From IMG/VR virus record IMGVR_UViG_3300033141_001638, positions 1-27,075 of that record: DNA of 27,075 bases. The stretch is one strand, 5' to 3'. Positions 13,228-20,507 of the stretch are shown here, piece after piece. The notes below the pieces were generated by a model, which saw only the letters and a list, made by a program, of their open reading frames with translations, searched no databases and had not been told where the DNA came from. The translations under genes were made by a program, and so were the position numbers. The first letter of the stretch is position 1; every line of letters starts with the position of its first letter. Origin of the DNA: a virus.

Positions 13228-13255
13228 ACTATAGCACGCTGTAACGACGCGTCAA
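13228..13255 (-). promoter_or_regulatory. Promoter of antisense cassette A
   Basis: On the minus strand: TTGACG (13255-13250), a 16-bp spacer ending in CGTGC, TATAGT (13233-13228). The start ATG 13206 follows a GGAGAACGAC leader. Facing rightward, a weak TTGACC at 13286-13291 with GATAGC downstream may restart transcription of the late genes. Confidence 0.8.
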
Positions 13256-13332
13256 GGAACACGATCACACGATCCCGCCCCGCGATTGACCGCCGCCCCG
13301 CTCGGCGATAGCCTGAGACAGAGGAGGAACTC

Positions 13333-13818
13333 ATGACCGAACAACTGCGCCGAGCTCTCGCCCGATACAAGAAGCACTTCATCATCGGCTTCACCAAGCC
13401 CGTGGACCGTGACGCGGTGGCCCGCCTTGCGAGCCTGGACCACCTGAGTGATGAGGAGTTCGCCGTCCGCCTGGACTCCGCGCGCCGCGCCTGCAAGACC
13501 GTCTTCGGTAGGGGCTGCGAGGACTTCCTGATTGCTCAGGTCATGATCGCCGAGGTTGAGACCGTCGAGGTTGAGCGGTTGGTTGGGGTCGCGCCTGAGC
13601 TTGAGCCAAAGGTCGAGCCGCCCAAAAAGGAAGAGCCCGCCCCTACGAAGCCCGGCAAGCGACTCGCCTCGTGGATGGAGGTCAACAAGGTGCCCGACCT
13701 CTCCTTCCTCGCTGACTACACCGAGAAGGACCTGCTCGACTCCGATGGTATCGGCCCCGCCGTGCTCAAGGAGATCAAGGTACTGCTCAAGGCTAAAGGC
13801 CTCTCCCTCAAGGAGTAG
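13333..13818 (+). CDS. Head-region protein with helix-hairpin-helix / alpha-CTD-like C-terminus, 161 aa
   Basis: ATG 13333 follows AGAGGAGG. The N-terminal 75 residues are a charged helical domain (ALARYKKHFIIGFTKPVDRD). A Pro/Lys/Glu-rich linker follows (EPKVEPPKKEEPAPTKPG, about 92-109). The last 45 residues resemble the C-terminal domain of the RNA polymerase alpha subunit: DLLDSDGIGPAVLKEIKVLL, then AKGLSLKE. That fold is a helix-hairpin-helix and can bind DNA or protein. Between portal and minor head genes a structural or DNA-contacting role is plausible; transcriptional mimicry is a second option. The gene order does not let me name it. Confidence 0.6.
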   Translation: MTEQLRRALARYKKHFIIGFTKPVDRDAVARLASLDHLSDEEFAVRLDSARRACKTVFGRGCEDFLIAQVMIAEVETVEVERLVGVAPELEPKVEPPKKEEPAPTKPGKRLASWMEVNKVPDLSFLADYTEKDLLDSDGIGPAVLKEIKVLLKAKGLSLKE

Positions 13819-13821
13819 CCC

Positions 13822-14610
13822 GTGGCGGCCATAACCACAGCACCTGGATCTGAGGCGACCACCAAGCGCGCCAAATACTACCCCCGCCAGTGGGAGGGCC
13901 AGTATGCGCGGTTCCTGCGTCGTAGGGTGAAGATCCTGACGGCGCTCGTTGCGGACCAGGTAGCCGAGTTGCTCGAGGACGCCCAAGAACGGGAAGACCT
14001 CGATGCCATGTTCCGCGCTGACTCGGACTCCGTCTTCGTGCGTGCCTTCGACGTGATGATTGAGGCCCTGCGCCGCGTGCTGCCGTCCATCGCGCTGATT
14101 CGCCCCAAGAGGCTGCTGCCCTTCGGCAAGGGCGTGGACCGGCACGCAGAGCGCACACTCGGGATTCAGGTCAAGGTCCCAGTGCGTGATGCCTTCACCG
14201 GCGACATCATCAACAACTGGGCCCGGACGAACGCCGATCTCATCACCAACATGGGCCACACCTATCTGGACGACGTAGCCAAGCAGGTCTCAAAGGCCGT
14301 CATCGAGGGGACCACGACGAAGGACCTCGCCAAGATCATCAGGGAGCGGACTGGCGTCGGGCTTCGGCGGGCTGACCTGCTCGCGCGAGACCAGATCTCA
14401 ACGCTCAACAGCCAGATCACCCGAGCACGCCAAGAGGCGGCCGGGATCACTGAGTTCGTTTGGGTGGACAGCGGGGACAGCCGGGTCAGGACGAGTCATG
14501 AGCAGTTGCACAATCAGACGTTCAGTTGGGTCACAGGCGCCCCCGGAGAGGGCCGGCCCGGCGAGCCGATAAACTGCCGGTGCACCGCTGAGCCCGTGAT
14601 TCCTGACTGA
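13822..14610 (+). CDS. Minor head protein, Mu F-like
   Basis: A 262-residue protein of the Mu gpF / SPP1 gp7 type, which binds the portal inside the capsid and helps head assembly. The signature is in the C-terminal half: RADLLARDQISTLNSQITR, then EFVWVDSGDSRVRTSHEQLH, and finally PGEPINCRCTAEPV with the paired cysteines. The N-terminal half is helical. The GTG start at 13822 lies three bases after the previous stop and uses the AAGGAG within that gene's end. Confidence 0.88.
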   Translation: MAAITTAPGSEATTKRAKYYPRQWEGQYARFLRRRVKILTALVADQVAELLEDAQEREDLDAMFRADSDSVFVRAFDVMIEALRRVLPSIALIRPKRLLPFGKGVDRHAERTLGIQVKVPVRDAFTGDIINNWARTNADLITNMGHTYLDDVAKQVSKAVIEGTTTKDLAKIIRERTGVGLRRADLLARDQISTLNSQITRARQEAAGITEFVWVDSGDSRVRTSHEQLHNQTFSWVTGAPGEGRPGEPINCRCTAEPVIPD

Positions 14611-14722
14611 ACTCAGGGGCCCAGGTTGCTTGCGCGTCGAGACCAAGGCGCTCGGCGAGCGGTCGGGGCTTTGGGTGGTGGGGTCGCTTCAGGCCTTGGA
14701 AGGTGAAGCGGGGGTCGAGCAT
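14531..14722 (-). CDS. Possible small hypothetical protein of cassette B, 63 aa
   Basis: ATG 14722 overlaps the previous stop as TGATG. The first 37 residues (MLDPRFTFQGLKRPHHPKP, then a helix with LAERLGLD) lie outside any plus gene and use G/C-ending codons. The rest runs 80 bases antisense into the minor head gene and looks unlike a folded protein. It may be a real short gene whose tail crosses the convergent end, or a chance frame. Confidence 0.35.
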   Translation of the reverse strand: MLDPRFTFQGLKRPHHPKPRPLAERLGLDAQATWAPEFSQESRAQRCTGSLSARRAGPLRGRL

Positions 14723-15087
14723 CACCACTCACCCCGCAGAAGCACGCACCGGATCACGGCCTCGCCCATCGTCTGGCTTGCCGGTGTCCCGCTCATGCGC
14801 CCGAACTCGTCGCGCCATCGAAGCATGGGCTGCCGGTCCTCGCGCATCACGTTGAGGATGTAGCGGTGCCGGAGCATCGAGAGCAGGATGTAGCCGGTGC
14901 GCTCGTCGTAGGCGTCGACGATTCGAAGACCGAGATCGTGCGGCCAGTCGTATTCGCCATGGGGGTTCTCGTTCCTGCTGAGCCGGTGCCCGAAGTACTT
15001 CAGGGTCGGCAGTTGCGTGTTCATGCCGGGCTCCCAATGGAAGCCGGGCAGCCGCATTGCCTCTTGGACTTGCTCGACGGTCAGCAT
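14722..15087 (-). CDS. Hypothetical protein in antisense cassette B, 121 aa
   Basis: ATG 15087 overlaps the previous stop by seven bases. The protein mixes helices and strands, with several aromatic patches (PGFHWEPG, YDWPHDLGLRIVD, TGYILLSMLRHRYILNVM, MLRWRDEFGRM), and looks like a compact globular domain. I recognise no family. It belongs to a block of leftward genes with one promoter at 15942-15969. Confidence 0.7.
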   Translation of the reverse strand: MLTVEQVQEAMRLPGFHWEPGMNTQLPTLKYFGHRLSRNENPHGEYDWPHDLGLRIVDAYDERTGYILLSMLRHRYILNVMREDRQPMLRWRDEFGRMSGTPASQTMGEAVIRCVLLRGEW

Positions 15088-15590
15088 GACTCGACCCCGA
15101 GCAGCGCCTTCAGCTGAGGCTCAAGACGCTCAACAGCATCTCGACCACTCTCGCCTTGCTCCAGATCGATGCCGCCGATGTAGGAGTAGACGCCGTGTGG
15201 GTCGTCCTCAATCTGCTGTTCATCGGTCCCGCACAACTCCCACACGGCGGCAACGGCGCGGTGGTAGTTCTCTGGACATGTGTGCTCGTCATAGAAATAG
15301 CTTTGGTCCTTCCCTTGTTCTCCGTGGCTCTCGAAGCGCATCCCTTCAACGATAAGCACGAGCGTCCCGCCCTCCAACTGGAGCACCTCAAGCGTCTTGA
15401 TGCGGCGCTCGGCGCGAGCCTTCACGGTGACAGCCTGGCCATCCACGGTCCCCTCGTAGGCCCCGCCGCAATGGTCGCAGTACCACGAGCCCCATTGGCG
15501 CTTACTGTCGAGTAGATGGTCGATGCGCCCGGCTGGCTTGAAGCAGTGTGGGCAGATCACTCTTGTGATGGTTTCTGTTGTGGTGCTCAT
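15081..15590 (-). CDS. Zinc-ribbon protein in antisense cassette B, 169 aa
   Basis: ATG 15590 overlaps the previous stop as ATGA. An N-terminal zinc ribbon is clear: CPHC at residues 13-16 and CDHC at 38-41, about 21 residues apart. The central part is beta-rich (GQAVTVKARAERRIKTLEVL, TLVLIVEGMRFE) and the C-terminal part acidic and helical. Zinc ribbon plus beta domain suits nucleic-acid or protein binding, but the role is unknown. Confidence 0.75.
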   Translation of the reverse strand: MSTTTETITRVICPHCFKPAGRIDHLLDSKRQWGSWYCDHCGGAYEGTVDGQAVTVKARAERRIKTLEVLQLEGGTLVLIVEGMRFESHGEQGKDQSYFYDEHTCPENYHRAVAAVWELCGTDEQQIEDDPHGVYSYIGGIDLEQGESGRDAVERLEPQLKALLGVESC

Positions 15591-15916
15591 GGCCGGCCTC
15601 CCTTGCCCGGAGTTCCGCGCAGCACGCCGGGGCCCTGCTTGAGATTCCCGATCATCTTGCCAGCCATTGGCACACGGACGGACTCGCCGAGAATCGTGAG
15701 ATTGAGCATCGGATGGAACTGCCTCACCGGATAGTCGTGGCCTTGGTCGGAGTAGTGGATGGTCCTGAAGGTTGCCGTGTACTTGACGTTGGAAATGACG
15801 CCATCCGGGAACCTCACATCACAGCGCCCGTCGACTTCAACGAGTTTCACGCCGTTGACGGTGTAGGTGAGATGTTCCCACGAGTTCGTCACTTCCACCT
15901 TGTAGAAGTCAATCAT
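15587..15916 (-). CDS. Beta-rich hypothetical protein in antisense cassette B, 109 aa
   Basis: ATG 15916 has the same GGAGAAC-GAT leader spacing seen before the first gene of cassette A, which decides the start over ATG 15928. The sequence alternates strands (IDFYKVEVTNSWEHLTYTV, VKLVEVDGRCDVRFPDG, VKYTATFRTIHYSDQ), suggesting a small beta sandwich or barrel. The last 20 residues are basic and Gly/Pro-rich. Function unknown; it is the first gene behind the cassette B promoter. Confidence 0.7.
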   Translation of the reverse strand: MIDFYKVEVTNSWEHLTYTVNGVKLVEVDGRCDVRFPDGVISNVKYTATFRTIHYSDQGHDYPVRQFHPMLNLTILGESVRVPMAGKMIGNLKQGPGVLRGTPGKGGRP

Positions 15917-15941
15917 ATCGTTCTCCATTCGATTCACCAGA

Positions 15942-15969
15942 ACTATAACGCAACGCCATGACAAGTCAA
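15942..15969 (-). promoter_or_regulatory. Promoter of antisense cassette B
   Basis: On the minus strand: TTGACT (15969-15964), a 16-bp spacer, TATAGT (15947-15942). The -35 matches the cassette C promoter exactly and the -10 matches cassette A. The -35 overlaps an ATG (15958) in the frame of the rightward head gene, which argues against that ATG as its start. Confidence 0.75.
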
Positions 15970-16047
15970 TCAACGATCGCCGCCCGTGTTGCCCGTGCCC
16001 CGAACCCGTGGTATTTCTTGGGTATCTCTTGCGCGCGCGAGGCCCGT

Positions 16048-17262
16048 GTGACCGTCCTACAGTACCGCACCGACTCCGATGAAGACGCGCCCACGTCGTA
16101 CCGCTACGATCGGGGACAACTCGGGCCACCCCGCAAAACCAAAGAGGGCTACCTGATCCTTGAGGGCTACGCGGCCAAGCCGGGGATCCTTGAGTACCGG
16201 ACTCCGAACGGGATTCGTCGGGAGCTCGTGCTGCCGGATGAGTTGGCTCGGCCCTCCTCGATGGATTCGTTGAAGCACAAGCCGGCGACCTTCAAGCACC
16301 CGAAACCCGCAGACAGGCCGGTCGGGCCGCACAATGTGAAACGGCTTGGTGTTGGCGACGTGCCCAAGGTCTGGGTCGATGAGCACGGCTTCCTTCAAGT
16401 CAAGGTCATCGTTCGGGACGCCGAGGCTATCCAGGCCATCGAGTCGCTGAAGTCCGTCGAACTCAGCCCCGGTTACATCGTCATGGTCGAAATGACCTCC
16501 GGCGAGCACGACGAGTTTGGCCCCTACGATGCCATCCAGCGGGGCCGGTTGTATGACCACCTCGCCATTGTTGATAGGGCTCGCGGTGGCTCCGAAGTCC
16601 GCTTGCGGGTAGACTCTGACGACAACCAAGTAGACTCACCACCTGATGGCGCTCCTGCGCTGGAGGAACCAAAGATGAACCCCACTCTTCTGGCCGTCGC
16701 GATGCTTCTCAGCGTCCGAGTAGATGCCGCCGACACTGATGAGACCCTCGGGCCCAAGGTGACCGCTGCCGCACAAGACATCAAGGACAAGGCTGAGCGT
16801 GTTGACGCTGCCGAGGTCGAGGTCACCAGCGCCACTGAGCGCGCTGATGCCGCCGATGCTGCCAAGACCAAGGCAGAGGCCGACCTGGCCACCGAGCAGG
16901 AAGCGCACCGCGCCGACTCCATGGACCTGCCCGCCCTGCAGGATTGGCACGCCAAGCGCTCGGTCCTCGAAGCCCGCGCCAAGGTCGCCAAGGTCGAGAA
17001 GGTTGACGAGATGGACAACGAGGCCCTCACCAAGGCCGTCGTCGTCGCCGTCGTCACCGATGCCAAGACCGACGCTGAGCCCGCCTACTACTCTGCCGCC
17101 TTCGACATGCTCCCCGAGATCAAGGTCGACGGCGCTGGTTCGTGGTCCGGTCTCCGCAAGGAGCGCCGCAAGGACAGCGACGACAAGCCCGCCAAGCCGA
17201 TCCAGACTTCCACCGCGAAGACCTGGAACAAGTCCTTCGAAGCCAATCGCCCTACCAAGTAA
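16048..17262 (+). CDS. DUF2213 head maturation protein (protease-like) with scaffold-type C-terminus
   Basis: I start it at GTG 16048, preceded by GAGG; the upstream ATG 15958 would make it cross the opposite promoter. The product is 404 residues. The N-terminal 190 are the DUF2213 part, normally linked to capsid maturation: YLILEGYAAKPGILEYR, then SLKHKPATFKHPKPADRPVG, then VKVIVRDAEAIQAI and SVELSPGYIV. Histidine and Ser-rich motifs (LKHKP, VELSPGY, YDHLAIVDRAR) fit the herpesvirus-like protease arrangement. After a linker (about 195-209) comes an Ala/Asp/Lys/Glu-rich coiled-coil region typical of scaffolds. Order portal, F-like, protease/scaffold, cement, capsid is canonical. Confidence 0.85.
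   Translation: MTVLQYRTDSDEDAPTSYRYDRGQLGPPRKTKEGYLILEGYAAKPGILEYRTPNGIRRELVLPDELARPSSMDSLKHKPATFKHPKPADRPVGPHNVKRLGVGDVPKVWVDEHGFLQVKVIVRDAEAIQAIESLKSVELSPGYIVMVEMTSGEHDEFGPYDAIQRGRLYDHLAIVDRARGGSEVRLRVDSDDNQVDSPPDGAPALEEPKMNPTLLAVAMLLSVRVDAADTDETLGPKVTAAAQDIKDKAERVDAAEVEVTSATERADAADAAKTKAEADLATEQEAHRADSMDLPALQDWHAKRSVLEARAKVAKVEKVDEMDNEALTKAVVVAVVTDAKTDAEPAYYSAAFDMLPEIKVDGAGSWSGLRKERRKDSDDKPAKPIQTSTAKTWNKSFEANRPTK
16675..17262 (+). CDS. Nested in-frame scaffold protein (internal start), 195 aa
   Basis: ATG 16675 is in frame within the DUF2213 gene and has its own strong ribosome-binding site, GGAGG, eight bases upstream. It begins exactly after the protease-like domain and yields a free copy of the C-terminal region: a short hydrophobic start (NPTLLAVAMLLSVRV), then a long coiled coil (KDKAERVDAAEVEVTSATER, DAAKTKAEADLATEQEAH). 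The phage lambda C/Nu3 pair is organised this way, with the scaffold made from an internal start in the protease gene. The internal site is seen; its use is inferred. Confidence 0.6.
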   Translation: MNPTLLAVAMLLSVRVDAADTDETLGPKVTAAAQDIKDKAERVDAAEVEVTSATERADAADAAKTKAEADLATEQEAHRADSMDLPALQDWHAKRSVLEARAKVAKVEKVDEMDNEALTKAVVVAVVTDAKTDAEPAYYSAAFDMLPEIKVDGAGSWSGLRKERRKDSDDKPAKPIQTSTAKTWNKSFEANRPTK

Positions 17263-17269
17263 ACCCACC

Positions 17270-17281
17270 GGGCTTCGGCCC
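17270..17281 (+). other. Short UUCG-tetraloop hairpin between scaffold and cement genes
   Basis: GGGC (17270-17273), TTCG and GCCC (17278-17281) form a short but stable tetraloop hairpin, followed by TTAGAATAGGAG. It is too short for a certain terminator; mRNA processing or partial termination that adjusts capsid stoichiometry is possible. Confidence 0.4.
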
Positions 17282-17299
17282 TTAGAATAGGAGATGGCC

Positions 17300-18484
17300 A
17301 TGACCATCAGCCAGCAGGCCACCGATGTCCGGGGAGATCGTTTTCTCCAGGGTCGTCCCGGTGAGCCTTCCCAGTACAGCCCGTTCAACAGCGTTCGGGA
17401 CTTCATCAACAGCGCGCCCCAGGCGAAGCAGACCGCGACCGTCGTGGTTGACACCGCCACCAACAGCACCATCTACACCTACACGGTGAACGGTGTGGAC
17501 ATCACCACCACCTCGGACGCCTCGGCTACCAAGATCGAGATCGCTGACGCTCTCGCGGTAGCCCACAACTCCGAGCCCGCCGTTCGCGGTCAGGTCGTGG
17601 CCGTCTCCGATGGCGTCGACACCGTGACCCTGACCAGCACCGTCTCCGGTCTGGCCTTCACTGCCTCCGATTCAGACTCCCGCCTGACCACAAGCGCCGG
17701 CACCTCCAACGCCGCTGCTGACTCCATCGGGTTCGGCCTGATCCTGGTCGCCCTGGCCCTGTCCGCCTCCGACCGCATGCCGCCCTGCGCCCTGCCCAAG
17801 TCGAGCCTGTACACCGCTCAGGTGATGACCGGCGCCTTCACCTACCAGGTCGGCAAGATCATCCGCTGCCAGGTCATCGACAAGCACAGCGGAGCCGTCA
17901 TCGCTGACGCCGAGCACGTGCAGGCCGCTGACCTCGCGACCTCCATCACCGCTCTCGTGGCTCAGCTGAATGCTCAGCTGCCCGCGAACACCGTGGTCGC
18001 GGTTGCCGGCGCTACCAGTTGGACCCTGACCGCCGAGAAGGCTGGCCTCGAGTTCGATGCCAACGTCTCCTCAGACGACAGCGTCAACGTTCTGGAGACC
18101 ATCGCCTACACCACCGGCCCTTCTCCAGTCACCAGCCTCATCCGGTCCTTCATCGGGCTGTCCAAGGCTACCCTGGACGAGGAGACCACCACCATCGGCG
18201 GCGACACTGTGGCGTACCCCGCTAACGCTGGCGTCAAGGTCGGTCAGGAAGGTCACTACTGGGTCAGTCGCGACTCCAGCGAGACCATCTCCTTCGGTGA
18301 CGGCGTCTACGTCGAGATGGACGCCACCAGCGATGACATCGGCAAGTGCTTCCAGGCCACCTCTTCCACGCGGCTGCTTCTGCCCTCCGTGATCTGGGAG
18401 CGGACCGACACCGGTGATGTCGCCACCGACCTGATCGGTGAGATCTCCTTCAACTGGCGCTCCACCCGCGCCGCTGCCCAGTAG
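17300..18484 (+). CDS. Structural cement / capsid decoration protein
   Basis: A 394-residue protein just before the major capsid gene, the usual position of the cement protein. The ATG at 17294 abuts the AGGAG, so the second ATG (17300), six bases from the GGAG, is preferred. The N-terminus (QQATDVRGDRFLQGRPGEPS) and C-terminus (SVIWERTDTGDVATDLIGEI) frame two similar inserted modules. Module 1 is about residues 42-125: a YTYTVNG strand, a helix with IEIADALAVAHN, then VTLTSTVSGLAFT. Module 2 is about 172-260: AFTYQVG, then ATSITALVAQLNAQL, then WTLTAEKAGLEFD. Such modules occur in phage sheath and tail proteins. Alternatively it is a capsid spike-like decoration. Confidence 0.65.
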   Translation: MTISQQATDVRGDRFLQGRPGEPSQYSPFNSVRDFINSAPQAKQTATVVVDTATNSTIYTYTVNGVDITTTSDASATKIEIADALAVAHNSEPAVRGQVVAVSDGVDTVTLTSTVSGLAFTASDSDSRLTTSAGTSNAAADSIGFGLILVALALSASDRMPPCALPKSSLYTAQVMTGAFTYQVGKIIRCQVIDKHSGAVIADAEHVQAADLATSITALVAQLNAQLPANTVVAVAGATSWTLTAEKAGLEFDANVSSDDSVNVLETIAYTTGPSPVTSLIRSFIGLSKATLDEETTTIGGDTVAYPANAGVKVGQEGHYWVSRDSSETISFGDGVYVEMDATSDDIGKCFQATSSTRLLLPSVIWERTDTGDVATDLIGEISFNWRSTRAAAQ

Positions 18485-18492
18485 GATTCCCC

Positions 18493-19617
18493 ATGACTGT
18501 CCTCCACATTGACGGCCGGGGAAACTCGCGCCCCTTCGCCCACGGCGATGCCCTCCTGAGTCGGCTTGAGGCAATCAAGCTCTCGGGTGATAGCTTCTCC
18601 ACCTGGGCCCAGCACCAGAACGCTGACGCCTTCGACACCCTGCTGGCCAAGGACTCCGGTCTCGCGGCTCGCATCAAGGGCGTGCGCGTCGACGGCTACG
18701 AGGAGGTGTACAACGCTGACGCCTTCTCCGACGCTGGCGGCCTGGCCCTTGCTCGTGACCTCGACTTCGTTCACCAGAAGGTGCTCGAGGAGGCCTCGCC
18801 TGCCAACAACGCGCTGAACATGTTCGCCACCGGCACCGGGATCCCACAGGGCGCCCGCACCCACTCCGTCCGTCGTCTCCTGTACGATGGCGAGGCCGCT
18901 TGGCACCGTGGCGGCAACAACGCTCCTCGCGTCGGCGTTCGTCAGAAGGAAGAGCAGTTCCCCGTCCGTCACATCGTGACCTCGGTGGAGATGAACCTCT
19001 TCGAGATGATGAGCAGCAACTTCGCCAACCTGAACGCCTACCAGCGCAAGCTGCGCGGCGCCCGCAAGGTGATGGAGAAGTTCCTGAACCACGCCCTGTG
19101 GAACGGAGACGAGGACCAAGGCTACAAGGGAGTTCTGAACTACCCGTACCTGGCCAAGAAGACCGCCGCGACCGCGTTCGACGGGTCCGCTACCGCTGCT
19201 GCGATGCTGGCTGAGCTCAACTCTGCCGCCAACTACCCCGGTGAGCAGTCTGGCGCCGTGTTCATGCCCAACCGCATGGTCACCAGCCCCCGCGTGAAGA
19301 ACCTCCTCATGCAGACGCAGAACAGCACCGCCAGCGACACCACGCTCGGCGAGTACTTCCTGCGGAACAACGACGAGATCGCCCGCATCGAGGCCGCCCG
19401 CGAGCTCAAGGACTTCAACGGCGTCTCCGGCGTCGATGCGATCCTGTTCTACAACGACGAGCCCGACAGCATCAGCCACGAGACCGTGGCCGGCATCCAG
19501 ATCCTGCCCCGTCAGGTCTTCGGATTCGATGAGGTCACCTACATGTACATGAGCACTGGCGGTATCGTCATGCGTGATGCTGGCAACAACATCCTGCTCC
19601 TCGTGACCGCCGCTTAG
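18493..19617 (+). CDS. Major capsid protein, DUF2184-like
   Basis: A 374-residue capsid subunit with the HK97 fold as the family expectation. Sequence features of the DUF2184/major_capside type include RRLLYDGEAAWHRGGNNAP and VGVRQKEEQFPVRHIVTS (about residues 117-156), MNLFEMMSSNFANLNAYQRK, and NHALWNGDEDQGYKGVLNYP (about 199-218). No N-terminal delta domain is evident, consistent with a separate scaffold. The codon choice is strongly C-ending, as expected for a highly expressed gene. ATG 18493 follows AGGA. Confidence 0.92.
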   Translation: MTVLHIDGRGNSRPFAHGDALLSRLEAIKLSGDSFSTWAQHQNADAFDTLLAKDSGLAARIKGVRVDGYEEVYNADAFSDAGGLALARDLDFVHQKVLEEASPANNALNMFATGTGIPQGARTHSVRRLLYDGEAAWHRGGNNAPRVGVRQKEEQFPVRHIVTSVEMNLFEMMSSNFANLNAYQRKLRGARKVMEKFLNHALWNGDEDQGYKGVLNYPYLAKKTAATAFDGSATAAAMLAELNSAANYPGEQSGAVFMPNRMVTSPRVKNLLMQTQNSTASDTTLGEYFLRNNDEIARIEAARELKDFNGVSGVDAILFYNDEPDSISHETVAGIQILPRQVFGFDEVTYMYMSTGGIVMRDAGNNILLLVTAA

Positions 19618-19636
19618 TCAGCGACTTCGCGTCAAC

Positions 19637-19667
19637 CGCCCCGGCTGCCTTCGTGGTAGTCGGGGCG
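19637..19667 (+). terminator. Strong terminator hairpin after the major capsid gene
   Basis: CGCCCCGGCTGCC (19637-19649) pairs over 13 bp, with two G-U pairs on the plus-strand RNA, with GGTAGTCGGGGCG (19655-19667), a 5-nt loop containing TTCG between. It is followed by ATTTGCG. It lies between the convergent capsid gene and cassette C and should insulate both. Confidence 0.8.
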
Positions 19668-19674
19668 ATTTGCG

Positions 19675-20031
19675 TCAGTCTTTGCGGCCCTTCGCTGCGT
19701 CGATCCAGCGCTCTTTGTTCTCCGCCCACTCCTCCAGAACAACAATGAGTTGCTTCTGGCAGTCCTCCGGATCCCACCAGCCCGGATAGCCGATGCCGGC
19801 GTAGACATCGAGAACAACGCTGTAGCCGTCGACTTGCTGCCCAAGCACGGCTGACACTGGGTCAAGCCCTGCTTCAACGATTGCCACCCTTGAGACGCCT
19901 CTGGCTCGGAAGTAGAACGGGTAGCCGTCGACAGTTCCGGTCGCCTGGACTGGACACTGGCCGCCGCACTCTTCGGTGAAGTGGATGATTGCTGGCGGTG
20001 TTGGCGTTGCTGTCGGTAGCCTGAAGGTCAT
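19675..20031 (-). CDS. Hypothetical protein in antisense cassette C, 118 aa
   Basis: ATG 20031 overlaps the previous stop as ATGA. The segment CGGQCPVQATGTVDGYPFYF, then RARGVSRVAIVEAGLDPVSA, is a pattern I know from small phage proteins of unknown function, with two cysteines close to a conserved GYPFYFRARG strand pair. A Trp/Asp-rich loop (YAGIGYPGWWDPEDC) and a helical C-terminus follow. It is the second gene behind the cassette C promoter. Confidence 0.7.
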   Translation of the reverse strand: MTFRLPTATPTPPAIIHFTEECGGQCPVQATGTVDGYPFYFRARGVSRVAIVEAGLDPVSAVLGQQVDGYSVVLDVYAGIGYPGWWDPEDCQKQLIVVLEEWAENKERWIDAAKGRKD

Positions 20032-20483
20032 TGGTCTCCCCCGTCAACGGCTGGCGGCTCCATCTTGGCGATCGCTCTCGCGAATGCAGCAGCGGCCTTG
20101 CACCGTTGACCGCAGTAGAGGAGGGGTCTGCCGGACGCTTTCCGCCCCGCTTCATCGTGTCCACCAGTTTTGCAGACGAACTCGGTGCTGCACACCCTGC
20201 ATTTGCGAAGCTTCCAGCCTGCCCATCGGACGAACTCGGAACCGACTTTTGTCGCCTTGATCAAGTCCGTTGACTCAACGTAGACAAGCCCCCTACGGAC
20301 TAACTCCCAGATCGTCTTGGAGTGATACTCGGAAATGTCCAGCCCGTTTTTACGTGAAGCGATGTCCTTGAGCGCCTTCACCATGTACTGGGTTGGCTTG
20401 TTGATTGCGTTCAGGATTCTCGCGGTCTCAATATCTGGCTTGGTCGCGTTCTTGTCCGGCCACTTGTGTTCGGCTGTCGCCAT
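20028..20483 (-). CDS. Winged-helix-like, zinc-knuckle protein in cassette C, 151 aa
   Basis: ATG 20483 has GGGAGA upstream. Residues about 25-90 look like a winged helix that ends in a strand hairpin (SKTIWELVRRGLVYVES, then LIKATKVGSEFVRW), so DNA binding is plausible. The C-terminal part has CRVCSTEFVC (Cys95, Cys98, Cys104) and YCGQRC (Cys124, Cys128), a zinc knuckle resembling MYM/FCS-type fingers. It could be a regulator, but no target is visible. Confidence 0.7.
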   Translation of the reverse strand: MATAEHKWPDKNATKPDIETARILNAINKPTQYMVKALKDIASRKNGLDISEYHSKTIWELVRRGLVYVESTDLIKATKVGSEFVRWAGWKLRKCRVCSTEFVCKTGGHDEAGRKASGRPLLYCGQRCKAAAAFARAIAKMEPPAVDGGDQ

Positions 20484-20507
20484 ATCGGTCTCCCTGTTCG
20501 TGCTTAG

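Noticed and set aside
13252-14259. A 335-codon minus-strand frame across two head genes
   Set aside because: Overlaps the well-supported rightward genes and the promoter of cassette A, with composition typical of a shadow frame.
15958-16047. An N-terminal extension of the DUF2213 gene from ATG 15958
   Set aside because: It lacks a ribosome-binding site and runs through the cassette B promoter -35; GTG 16048 gives a domain-like start.
18307-19479. A 390-codon minus-strand frame across the capsid gene
   Set aside because: Opposite the major capsid gene and explained by its strong C-ending codon bias.
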